Of a DNA stretch of 64,000 nt, positions 25,076-32,619 are shown one piece after another; position 1 is the stretch's first letter; the number at the start of each line of letters is the position of its first letter. The DNA is from Micromonospora sp. MP36 (lineage in GTDB: Bacteria > Actinomycetota > Actinomycetes > Mycobacteriales > Micromonosporaceae), in NCBI RefSeq assembly GCF_008119785.1, contig NZ_VSFA01000018.1, forward strand, positions 34,410-98,409, in the 5' to 3' direction. Made by a program: the position numbers and the translations under genes. The notes under the pieces were generated by a model. The model did not search any database. It saw nothing but the letters and a program-made list of their open reading frames with translations, and was not told the origin of the DNA.

Positions 25076-26073
25076 AGCAGGAATCCCGCGGGGAACGGGT
25101 CGGTGGGGTCGAGGTGGAACTGCGAGGTTGCGGTGATCCACGCCCGCCCGGTGATCGACGGCAGCACGGCGGGCAGCGACCCGACCGTGGTCTCCTCGAG
25201 CAGCCGGCCGGTGAAGCGGGTGCCGATGAACGACTCGTTGACGAAGTCCTCACCGATGCCCAGTTCGCCGCGCGCGTGCAGCTGGGCCATCCGGGCGCTC
25301 GTGCCGGTGCCGCAGGGGGAACGGTCGAACCAGCCGGGGTGGATGGCCATGGCGTGCCGGGACAAGGCGGCGGTCGAGCCTGGGGCCTTCAGATACACAT
25401 GGTGGCAGCCGTTGATGTCGTGGCGCTCGGGGTGGACCGGACGGTCCTGCTCGTTCACCGCTTCCATGATCGCCATACCGGCGGCGAGCAGGTCGCCGGC
25501 GCGGGACCGGTCGAAGGGCAGCCCCAGGTCCGCCAGATCGACGATCGCGTAGAAGTTGCCGCCGAAGGCCATGTCGTACGCGACGTCGCCGAAGCCCGGC
25601 ACCGCCACCTTCCGGTCCAGCGCGTAGGAGAACGACGGGACGTTCTGGATGGTGACCGACTCCGCCGCGCCGTTGCGCACCGCCACGGAGGCGACGACCA
25701 GCCCGGCGGGGGTGTCGAGCCTGATCGTGGTCACCGGCTCGACCACGGGCACCATCCCGGTCTCCACGAGCACGGTCGCGACCCCGATGGTGCCGTGGCC
25801 GCACATCGGCAGCAGGCCGGTGACCTCGATGAAGAGCACGCCGTAGTCGGCGTCGGGACGGGTCGGCGGTTGCAGGATGGCGCCGCTCATCGCGGCGTGG
25901 CCCCGCGGCTCGTACATCAGCAAGGTGCGGATGTCGTCGCTGTGCTCCATGAACCACAGCCTGCGCTCGGCCATGGTCGCCCCGGGGATGGTGCCCATGC
26001 CGCCGACGACGACCCGGGTGGGCATGCCCTCGGTGTGTGAGTCGACGGCGTGGAACGTGCGGCGGGATCTCAT
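25072..26073 (-). CDS. 4-hydroxyproline 2-epimerase (proline racemase family)
   Basis: 333 residues, with family opening FHAVDSHTEGMPTRVVVGG. Both catalytic cysteines are present: Cys91 in LLPMCGHGTIG and Cys254 in DRSPCGTGTSA. Having two Cys (rather than a Thr at the first or second site) fits an epimerase/racemase and argues against a trans-3-hydroxyproline dehydratase. It would convert trans-4-hydroxy-L-proline to cis-4-hydroxy-D-proline, the substrate of the flavoenzyme genes downstream. Proline racemase activity is the alternative. Start and stop overlap both neighbours (ATGA/GTGA). Confidence 0.88.
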   Translation of the reverse strand: MRSRRTFHAVDSHTEGMPTRVVVGGMGTIPGATMAERRLWFMEHSDDIRTLLMYEPRGHAAMSGAILQPPTRPDADYGVLFIEVTGLLPMCGHGTIGVATVLVETGMVPVVEPVTTIRLDTPAGLVVASVAVRNGAAESVTIQNVPSFSYALDRKVAVPGFGDVAYDMAFGGNFYAIVDLADLGLPFDRSRAGDLLAAGMAIMEAVNEQDRPVHPERHDINGCHHVYLKAPGSTAALSRHAMAIHPGWFDRSPCGTGTSARMAQLHARGELGIGEDFVNESFIGTRFTGRLLEETTVGSLPAVLPSITGRAWITATSQFHLDPTDPFPAGFLL

Positions 26074-26975
26074 CGGTAGCCCTTGCCGAGGACGGCCTCG
26101 GTGTCGGCGATGATCCTCGCGGCGATCTCGGGCGCCAGTGGCAGTCGCGGCGGGCGGCAGGCACCGCCCTTGCGGCCGGAGACGTCCATCGACAGCTTGA
26201 TCGACTGGACGAACTCGGTCTTGGAGTCCCAGCGCAGCAACCGGTGCAGGTCGCGGTAGACCGGCAGCGCCTTGGCGAGGTCGGCGGGGTCGCCCGAGGT
26301 GGCCAACCGGTAGAGCTCCACGGTGGTCTTCGGGATCATGTTCGGGTAGCCGGCGATCCAGCCGACGGCTCCGGCGAGGCCCAGCTCGAGCAGCACGTCG
26401 TCCGCGCCGACCAGGACGTCCAGGCCGGGTGCCAGCTCGGCGATCTCGTACGCCCGGCGGACGTCGCCGGTGAACTCCTTCACGCCGACGATCAGGCCCT
26501 CGTGGAACAGTTCGGCGAGCAGCGCGGGGGTCAGGTCGATCTTGGTGTCGATCGGGTTGTTGTAGGCGACGACCGGCAGCCCGGCCCGGGCGACCTCGCG
26601 GTAGTGCGCGACGACGGCCCCGCGATCGGCGCGGTAGGCGTTCGGCGGCAGCAGCAGGACGGAGGTGGCCCCGGCTGCGGCCGCCTGCTCGGCCCAGCGG
26701 CGGGCCTCGAGCGCGCCGTAGGCGGCGACGCCGGGCATGATGCCGAACCCGGTGGGGGCGGCCTGGACCGCCACCTCGACGACCTTCGCCCGTTCCTCCG
26801 GGGTCAGCGTCTGGTATTCGCCGAGCGAGCCGTTGGGCGTCACCCCGTCGCAGCCGGCGGCTGCGAGGAACCGGACGTGCTCGGCGAACGCGTCGTAGTC
26901 GACGGAGAGGTCGTCATGGAAGGGCAGTGCGGTCGCGACGTGAACGCCACGCCACGGCCTGGCGGGGGTGGTCAT
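26070..26975 (-). CDS. Dihydrodipicolinate synthase-family protein, probable pyrroline-4-hydroxy-2-carboxylate deaminase
   Basis: 301 residues, a class I aldolase-type TIM barrel: VTPNGSLGEYQTLTPEERAK near residue 48, YNNPIDTKIDL (Tyr, ~residue 138) and VGVKEFTGDVRR with the Schiff-base Lys (~165). True DapA has a GTTGE motif where this has NGSLGE, which is usual in the deaminase branch. In the operon it would deaminate the imine made by the oxidase to 2-oxoglutarate semialdehyde. ATG 26975 follows GAGGAGGACC and overlaps the peptidase stop. Confidence 0.86.
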   Translation of the reverse strand: MTTPARPWRGVHVATALPFHDDLSVDYDAFAEHVRFLAAAGCDGVTPNGSLGEYQTLTPEERAKVVEVAVQAAPTGFGIMPGVAAYGALEARRWAEQAAAAGATSVLLLPPNAYRADRGAVVAHYREVARAGLPVVAYNNPIDTKIDLTPALLAELFHEGLIVGVKEFTGDVRRAYEIAELAPGLDVLVGADDVLLELGLAGAVGWIAGYPNMIPKTTVELYRLATSGDPADLAKALPVYRDLHRLLRWDSKTEFVQSIKLSMDVSGRKGGACRPPRLPLAPEIAARIIADTEAVLGKGYR

Positions 26976-28333
26976 GCTGGGTCCTCCTCGGGTCGTATCG
27001 CAGTGCCGGACATGGTTTGCGCTGCCATCCACTTCTCCAGCCCGCCGGCGTCCAGCGGCAACGCGCGGGACAGCACCTCCCCGCCGTCCGGCGTGACCAG
27101 GAGGTCGTCCTCGATGCGCACGCCGATCCCGCGCAGCTCCGGCGGCACGGTCAGGTCGTGCGCGTGGAAGTACAGCCCGGGCTCGACGGTGAGCACCATG
27201 CCCGGTGCCATGACCGCGCCCTGATAGGCCTCCGGTGCGGCCCGGCCGCAGTCGTGCACGTCCAGCCCCAGGTGATGGCCGATGCCGCACACCAGATAGC
27301 GCCGGTGGTGCTGGCCGCTGTCGGAGAGTGCCTCGTCCACGGAGACCGGCAACAGTCCCCAGTCCGCCAGTCCCCGCGCGATCACCTCCATCGCCGCGTG
27401 ATGGAAATCGGTGAACCGGCGGCCGGGGCCCACCGCCGCCAGCCCGGCCCGATGAGCCCGTTCCACCAGGTCGTGCACCTGCCGCTGGACGGGAGAGAAG
27501 CGGCCGGCGGCGGGGAGCGTGCGGGTGACGTCGGCGGTGTAACAGCTCCTGACCTCGACGCCCATGTCGAGCAGGAGCAGCTCGTCCGGCAGCACCGGGC
27601 CGTCGCAGCGCACCCAGTGCAGGGTGGGCGCGTGCGAGGCACTGCCGACGATCGTGGCGTAGCCGGGGCCGTTGCCGTACGCCCGGGCGTACCGGTCGAA
27701 GGTGCCCTGCAGCCACCGTTCCCCCGGCCCGGCGATCGCGGTGGGGACCTCGCGGACGACCGCGGCGAAGCCCTCGACCGTGCGGTCCACGGCCTCGCGG
27801 AGCTGCCCGATCTCCCACTCGTCCTTGTACATGCGCAGTTCGGCGAGGGTCCGGCTCACCTCCTCGTCCCGGGTCACGTCCTCGGTGAGCTCAGCGAGCG
27901 GCCGGACCTCGACGCCCAGCGCCCGCGCCCAGTCGGCCAGTCCGGGAGCGGCCCCGACCCACAGCTCGCCGTACCTGGCGTCGGTGAAGAAGCCGGGTTC
28001 GCCGGGTCGGGCGGGCGGCGGCAGGTAGAGCGTGGCGTCGCCGTCGCGCAGCACCACGACGGCGTTCTCGATTCCGCAGCCGGTCACCCAGACGAAGTCG
28101 CTGTCCGGACGGAAGTCGTACGTCGTGTCGTTGCTGCGCACGGGCGCCTCTCCCGCGGCGAGCACGATCGTGCGGCCGGGAAGCGCCTCGGCCAGCCGGG
28201 CCCGATGGTCGGCGGCCGCCTCGGCGGCGCCGGGCACGACCGGCGGGGTGCGATCCGGCACGCCCCAACCCGTGTTCATGTACTGGGTGAACGTCGCGAT
28301 CTCGGCCAGCTTCGGCGGCCTGCCGTCACGCAT
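26972..28333 (-). CDS. Xaa-Pro aminopeptidase (M24 family, aminopeptidase P type)
   Basis: 453 residues. An N-terminal creatinase-like domain is followed by the pita-bread domain. The dinuclear-metal ligands appear in order: Asp in LLLDMGVEVRSCYTADVTRT, His in GIGHHLGLDVHDCG, Glu in MVLTVEPGLYFH and Glu in RIEDDLLVT. It removes an N-terminal residue preceding proline (or hydroxyproline) from peptides in the cytosol. Placement at the head of a hydroxyproline operon suggests it processes imported collagen-like peptides. Overlaps the hydrolase upstream by 8 bases. Confidence 0.9.
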   Translation of the reverse strand: MRDGRPPKLAEIATFTQYMNTGWGVPDRTPPVVPGAAEAAADHRARLAEALPGRTIVLAAGEAPVRSNDTTYDFRPDSDFVWVTGCGIENAVVVLRDGDATLYLPPPARPGEPGFFTDARYGELWVGAAPGLADWARALGVEVRPLAELTEDVTRDEEVSRTLAELRMYKDEWEIGQLREAVDRTVEGFAAVVREVPTAIAGPGERWLQGTFDRYARAYGNGPGYATIVGSASHAPTLHWVRCDGPVLPDELLLLDMGVEVRSCYTADVTRTLPAAGRFSPVQRQVHDLVERAHRAGLAAVGPGRRFTDFHHAAMEVIARGLADWGLLPVSVDEALSDSGQHHRRYLVCGIGHHLGLDVHDCGRAAPEAYQGAVMAPGMVLTVEPGLYFHAHDLTVPPELRGIGVRIEDDLLVTPDGGEVLSRALPLDAGGLEKWMAAQTMSGTAIRPEEDPA

Positions 28334-29621
28334 CGGTGACTCCTCCCCCTTGTTCGCGGACCAGCTCGGTCAGCCGGGCGAAGACCCTGCCGTCCGCACG
28401 GACGCCGTCGTGTTCGTACTCGTTGGTGACCCAGGTCTGGACGTTGCCGACCCGGGCGGCGGTGTCCAGTTGCAGCCCGGCGTCGACGTACATGTCGTCG
28501 TGGTAGACGGCGGCCGCCACCGGGATCTCGTTGCCGGCCAGCCGGTCGAGGTCGTAGAGCTGCGGCCACTCCTCCCGGGCGGCCAGCAGCTCGACGGCGC
28601 CGCGGAACGGCCGCAGCTCGGCGATCTCCTCGAACATCCAGGGATAGATCATCTCGCCGGTGAACAGCAACGGCCTGGCATCCTCGGCAAACTGCGGATG
28701 CCGCGCGCGTTCGGCCTGCGCCGCCCAGCCGGTGGCGGCGGGGCCGTGTCCGTAGATGCTCTCCTGCAGGGCCGCGAACAGCGGGTTGTCGCGGTAGGCA
28801 GTCCGCTCCAGCACCTGCTGTAGAAACGTCGCCGACAGCTCGTCGCCCGAGAATGTCTCGTCGAGCAGCCAGTGCATGCGCTCGTATCCGGGCTTCATGC
28901 CGAGGTCGATGCCGAGGGACTGCAACCGCCGTACGGTGAGCACGTCGCCGTCGGGCAGCAGCACCTCACCCTCGGCCAGCCGGTCGGCGATCCGGCCGAC
29001 CTGCGCCACCTGGTGCGGGTAACGCCGGTAGAACTGCCGGTTCTTCGCCTCGACACGAGGATAGGTGCGCCGGTAGACCTCGGCGGCCGACGGGTCGAGG
29101 CCGGGCAGGCCGCCGGTGACATAGCAGGCGCTCAAGCCTTCCGGGGCCTTCGACAGGTACGTCAACGTGATGAAGCCGCCGTACGACTGCCCGAGGGTGG
29201 ACCAGCGGCGGCCACCGAAGACGGTCTTCCGCAGGTGCTCGTGGTCGGCGACGATCGCGTCGGCCCGGAAGCAGGCGAGAAAGTCGGCAGCGTCCGCAGC
29301 GGTCGCGAACCCGCTCATCCGGCGGCCGTCGACGCGGGTGCTGCGGCCGGTGCCACGCTGGTCCACCAGGACGACGCGCTGGTCGCACAGTGCCTGGCCG
29401 AGCCAGCCGGAGCGGTCGAGCGGACGCGGACCCTTCCCGCCGGGTCCGCCCTGCAGGTAGACCAGGCACGGCAGGTCCTCGCCGGCCCGTACCGGATCGA
29501 CGATCTCACGAGCGAAGAGCTGGATGGTGCCGCGCGCCGGGTCGGACCAGTCCAGCGGCACCTCGGACACGTGGTCGCGGACGCGCATGCCGGGGATGGT
29601 GTAGCTCGCCGTAACGGTCAT
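28326..29621 (-). CDS. Proline iminopeptidase-like alpha/beta hydrolase (S33)
   Basis: 431 residues. The oxyanion motif is YLQGGPGGKGPRP (~residues 55-68), followed by VLVDQRGTGRST. The nucleophile is Ser146 in GQSYGGF, and the C-terminal His lies in NEYEHDGV. These are the S33 prolyl aminopeptidase signatures, and such enzymes release N-terminal proline or hydroxyproline. It is the first gene of the nine-gene operon; ATG 29621 was picked because the longer frame to 29735 starts within the promoter region. Confidence 0.88.
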   Translation of the reverse strand: MTVTASYTIPGMRVRDHVSEVPLDWSDPARGTIQLFAREIVDPVRAGEDLPCLVYLQGGPGGKGPRPLDRSGWLGQALCDQRVVLVDQRGTGRSTRVDGRRMSGFATAADAADFLACFRADAIVADHEHLRKTVFGGRRWSTLGQSYGGFITLTYLSKAPEGLSACYVTGGLPGLDPSAAEVYRRTYPRVEAKNRQFYRRYPHQVAQVGRIADRLAEGEVLLPDGDVLTVRRLQSLGIDLGMKPGYERMHWLLDETFSGDELSATFLQQVLERTAYRDNPLFAALQESIYGHGPAATGWAAQAERARHPQFAEDARPLLFTGEMIYPWMFEEIAELRPFRGAVELLAAREEWPQLYDLDRLAGNEIPVAAAVYHDDMYVDAGLQLDTAARVGNVQTWVTNEYEHDGVRADGRVFARLTELVREQGGGVTDA

Positions 29622-29693
29622 CGAGTCGCCCGCTCCTGCCGGCCGCGCTCGGTACCGAGCCGCCCAGATGCCATCAACATCCCCCAGTAAGGT

Positions 29694-29713
29694 GTGCCAT
29701 TGCACTGATCCTA
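29694..29713 (-). promoter_or_regulatory. Candidate promoter/operator of the hydroxyproline operon
   Basis: On the minus strand, TAGGAT (29713-29708) fits a TAnnnT -10; the palindrome GTGC-N4-GCAC (29694-29705) follows directly, where a repressor such as the GntR protein could block initiation. No convincing -35 is seen. About 60 bases further upstream, CCCAGTAA and TTGCAC recur, with GCACC-AG-GGTGC beside them. Confidence 0.35.
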
Positions 29714-29819
29714 GCCGTCGCCGAGGAAACCGCATAGAGGGGGCAGCGGCGGGAGCAGCCGCTCATCCCAGTAAAATTGCACCAGGGTGCCGGGCGCGAC
29801 GAGCAGCGATGGGCCAACG

Positions 29820-29850
29820 GAGCGGTGGGCCGGTTACCGACCCACCGCTC
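29820..29850. terminator. Hairpin after the M64 peptidase gene
   Basis: Perfect 10-bp arms GAGCGGTGGG (29820-29829) and CCCACCGCTC (29841-29850) with an 11-base loop begin 18 bases past the M64 stop. There is no T-tract on the relevant strand. Confidence 0.6.
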
Positions 29851-29867
29851 GTTTCCGTTGCCGCGCA

Positions 29868-32465
29868 CTACAGGGCGGCGCAGTCACCGCCCTTGGCACC
29901 GTTGACCGTGTTCGGTGCGCCGAAGTCCTTCACCGCCGCACTGTTGCCCGTGCAGCTCAGCGATCCGTTGACCCGGCTACCGACCAGGATCGGCCCGTAC
30001 GCGCCGGCCAGCCGGCTGAACCGGTCGTTGGCGGTCACCTGGACGTTGTCCGACAGGGTCAGCGAGCCGTTGAAGGTGCTGCCGGCGATCGTCACGTCCC
30101 GGGTGGCTCCGGTGATCCGGGCGGGCCCGTTCACCGTGCTGCCGAACAACTGCACCGCCGCGGCGCCCGTCGAGGTCAACCCTCCGTCGATCGAGCTGTC
30201 GCTGACCACCAGCGAAGCGCCGGCACGCACCGACACCCCACCGGCCACCTGGGCACCCCGGAGGCAGGTCACGCCCTCGCTGACCACGACCCGCGGCTGC
30301 TGGCCGGTCAGCGTCCTCGTGCAGTCCGGCGACGAGCCGGGCAGCACGGTGGCCCGGTACGCGCTCGGCTCGCCGACGTTGCCGGCCGCGTCGATGGCGC
30401 GGTGCTCGACCAGGTGCGTGCCGAAGCCCGGCACGAACCCGCCACCCGGGTGGTCGTCCGGCAGGGTCTGTTCGAAGGCCGCCTTCGACAGCCCGCCGGT
30501 GCCGAGGTTGCCGTACGTCAGCGCCTTGATGTTCGTGCCCGAGTGGCGGAACTGGAACGGCGACTCGGGCATCGGCTGCTCGGGGAACCCGAAGTAGTTG
30601 AACCAGCCGTCCTTGTTCAGCCGAAGCTGACCAACGACGTAACGGTCCTCGGCGTAGCCGGTGTGGTCGTCCTGCGGGTCCAGCCACATGTCCCAACCGT
30701 TGAAGTACACCGGATGCTCCATGCTGTCCGCGAGCCGGGTCAGCGGCGCCGACAGGGTACGCGGAGCGCTCGGCCGCGCGTTGTCGACGGTCCATTCGAT
30801 CCGGTCGGAGACCCCACCCGGATCGGCCGGGTCGGTCACCACCGCGGCCAGCCGGTAGGTGCCCGCCGCCAGCTTCAACGCGCTGAGGTCGAGGTTGCGG
30901 CTGTTGTGCGGGTTCGGCAGCGCCTTGCCGTCGAGCGACCAGGTCACGTCGAGGATCCGGTCGTTCGGGTGGTTGGTACGCACGTAGACCACCTCGTCGC
31001 CGGCGACCGGCTGGGTGTTCGGCGTGGAGCCGGTGATGGTCGCGGCCGGCGACGACGGTGCCACCTTGGTGTCACCCACCGTCCACTGCCGGGTCTGCAC
31101 GAACCGCGCCCCGTTGTAGCCCGAGTTGGTGGCCGTGTTGCCGGTCGACGGGTTGCGGACCCAGTCGATGCCGTCCGGCCCCACCGGATCCCGCACCTCG
31201 ACATGCACCACGGTCCCCGCGGGCAGGTCCAACTCGCCGAGGTCGAGGTCGCGGCTGTTGTGCGTGTCGAGCACGGTGCCGTTCGGGCCACCGATCCGCC
31301 AGGTGACCTGGAGCTCGTGGTAACGCGGCTGCCCAGGCTCGACCCACAGCACGCTGTCGGACGCCACCGTGCCCAGTGGGGTGTGCCGGACGTTCATCTG
31401 CCCGGAGTTGCGCATCCCGGTCACCCTGGCGACCATGTGCTCGAGGCCGATCTGGTCGAAGTCGAACCCGATCCAGCGCATCATCGAGTGCTCACTGGGC
31501 CGGCGCTGCCCGCACGGGTACGTGCCGCCGCCCTCGTGCACCCCGATCGTGCCACCGGACCGGCTCTCCTCGCCGACCCAGCGCCACCACTTCTGCTGAT
31601 CCTCGACCATCTTCTGCGGATCGCTGTAGATCGTGTGGTGGAAGCTGCTGGGCTCACCGCCGGTGTAGCAGGGCCGCACCACGTCACGCGAGGAGTACGG
31701 GTACTCGTCGGCCAGCGTGCCGAGCGAGTGGCCGATCTCGTGCAACGAGATCAGCGGGCCCTGCGGGGAGCCGCCGGACGTCGTCGCCTGGGTGCCGCCG
31801 ATCCCGCCATAGGTGAACGTGTTGAAGATCGCCAAGGTCTGCAGGTTCTGCGCGGTGCGCGGGATACCCAGGACCGGCGCGACGTAGGTGTCGATGATCC
31901 GGTTGTGCGCCTGGGCGCCGGTCTCGCACGGGTTCACACCCGGTGGGTAGTAGGCGGCGTAGTTCGCGCAGTTCACCGGCGCCCCGCCGTAGACGGTGCC
32001 GCGCGACAGGGGATCGTTGCAGCCGTTCTGGAAGATCATGCGCAGCGCGGTGTTCTTGGCGTCGATCGGACCTTCACGCTGGCCGGTGTCCCGGATCGTG
32101 CCGTCCGGGTGGCGTACCCGGCCATCCGGGTCGCACCGGACGCCGTAGTCGATCGAGGCGATCTCCACCGCGTACACGTTGATGTAGTCGCGGTAGGTCC
32201 GGAACGGTTCCGTGGCCCACATGACGGCCAGGTTGCGGTCCACGTCCTTCAGGAACAGGCTCTGCTGGTCCCACTGGTAGCCGTCACCGAGAATGATCAG
32301 ATTCAGCCGCTCGGCGGCGGGTCCGGTGACCTGTATCGGATGCACCTTCGGGCTGGGCAGCGGCATCGGCGGGCCGTCCGCCGGGGCGCCGCTCGCCGGT
32401 CCGGCGCCGGTCAGCAGGCCGGCCACCATGGCGAGCGCCGCGAGGATCGCGACCTTGAGTCTCAC
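29868..32465 (-). CDS. Secreted M64 (IgA peptidase-type) metallopeptidase with C-terminal repeats
   Basis: 865 residues with a signal peptide (~1-27, GPASGAPA). The catalytic domain (~50-400) has the M64 motif H242-E-I-G-H246 followed by LADEYPY (Asp253 as third zinc ligand), plus paired Cys typical of the secreted family. After it, two related segments (THNSRDLDLGELDLPAGT and PHNSRNLDLSALKLAAGT) mark duplicated beta domains. The last ~120 residues form a Val/Ser-rich beta-helix-like tail. The substrate is a protein outside the cell; M64 founder enzymes cut IgA, but soil members are largely uncharacterised. The GTG start lies behind GAGGTGG. Confidence 0.88.
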   Translation of the reverse strand: MRLKVAILAALAMVAGLLTGAGPASGAPADGPPMPLPSPKVHPIQVTGPAAERLNLIILGDGYQWDQQSLFLKDVDRNLAVMWATEPFRTYRDYINVYAVEIASIDYGVRCDPDGRVRHPDGTIRDTGQREGPIDAKNTALRMIFQNGCNDPLSRGTVYGGAPVNCANYAAYYPPGVNPCETGAQAHNRIIDTYVAPVLGIPRTAQNLQTLAIFNTFTYGGIGGTQATTSGGSPQGPLISLHEIGHSLGTLADEYPYSSRDVVRPCYTGGEPSSFHHTIYSDPQKMVEDQQKWWRWVGEESRSGGTIGVHEGGGTYPCGQRRPSEHSMMRWIGFDFDQIGLEHMVARVTGMRNSGQMNVRHTPLGTVASDSVLWVEPGQPRYHELQVTWRIGGPNGTVLDTHNSRDLDLGELDLPAGTVVHVEVRDPVGPDGIDWVRNPSTGNTATNSGYNGARFVQTRQWTVGDTKVAPSSPAATITGSTPNTQPVAGDEVVYVRTNHPNDRILDVTWSLDGKALPNPHNSRNLDLSALKLAAGTYRLAAVVTDPADPGGVSDRIEWTVDNARPSAPRTLSAPLTRLADSMEHPVYFNGWDMWLDPQDDHTGYAEDRYVVGQLRLNKDGWFNYFGFPEQPMPESPFQFRHSGTNIKALTYGNLGTGGLSKAAFEQTLPDDHPGGGFVPGFGTHLVEHRAIDAAGNVGEPSAYRATVLPGSSPDCTRTLTGQQPRVVVSEGVTCLRGAQVAGGVSVRAGASLVVSDSSIDGGLTSTGAAAVQLFGSTVNGPARITGATRDVTIAGSTFNGSLTLSDNVQVTANDRFSRLAGAYGPILVGSRVNGSLSCTGNSAAVKDFGAPNTVNGAKGGDCAAL

Positions 32466-32538
32466 TGGCTGTCCACCTCACCTTCAATCCGCCGGCGATC
32501 CCGTACGGCCACCGGAAGCTGCCTCCGGCACCGATCAG

Positions 32539-32588
32539 GAATCACCGGACACCTGACAGACCTTCCGTGGGCGCCAGCCGTCCAACGA
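32539..32588 (-). promoter_or_regulatory. Conserved upstream block shared with the S15 gene (copy 1, M64)
   Basis: About 50 bases, 74-123 bases before the M64 start, align with 34924-34974 before the S15 start: at least 38 of 50 positions match by eye, including GACACCTGAC, ATCACC and TCCAACG on the plus strand. Closer to each gene, CGGGATCGCC and GAAGG also recur. This is most likely a shared promoter or regulator site. Confidence 0.55.
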
Positions 32589-32619
32589 AACGTGCGGCGC
32601 CCACCGAAGTGCTACTTCG

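Noticed and set aside
29680..29790. Recurring CCCAGTAA and TTGCAC near the hydroxyproline operon start as a possible repeat array
   Set aside because: Only two imperfect copies; mentioned as part of the operator candidate, not enough for a repeat family.
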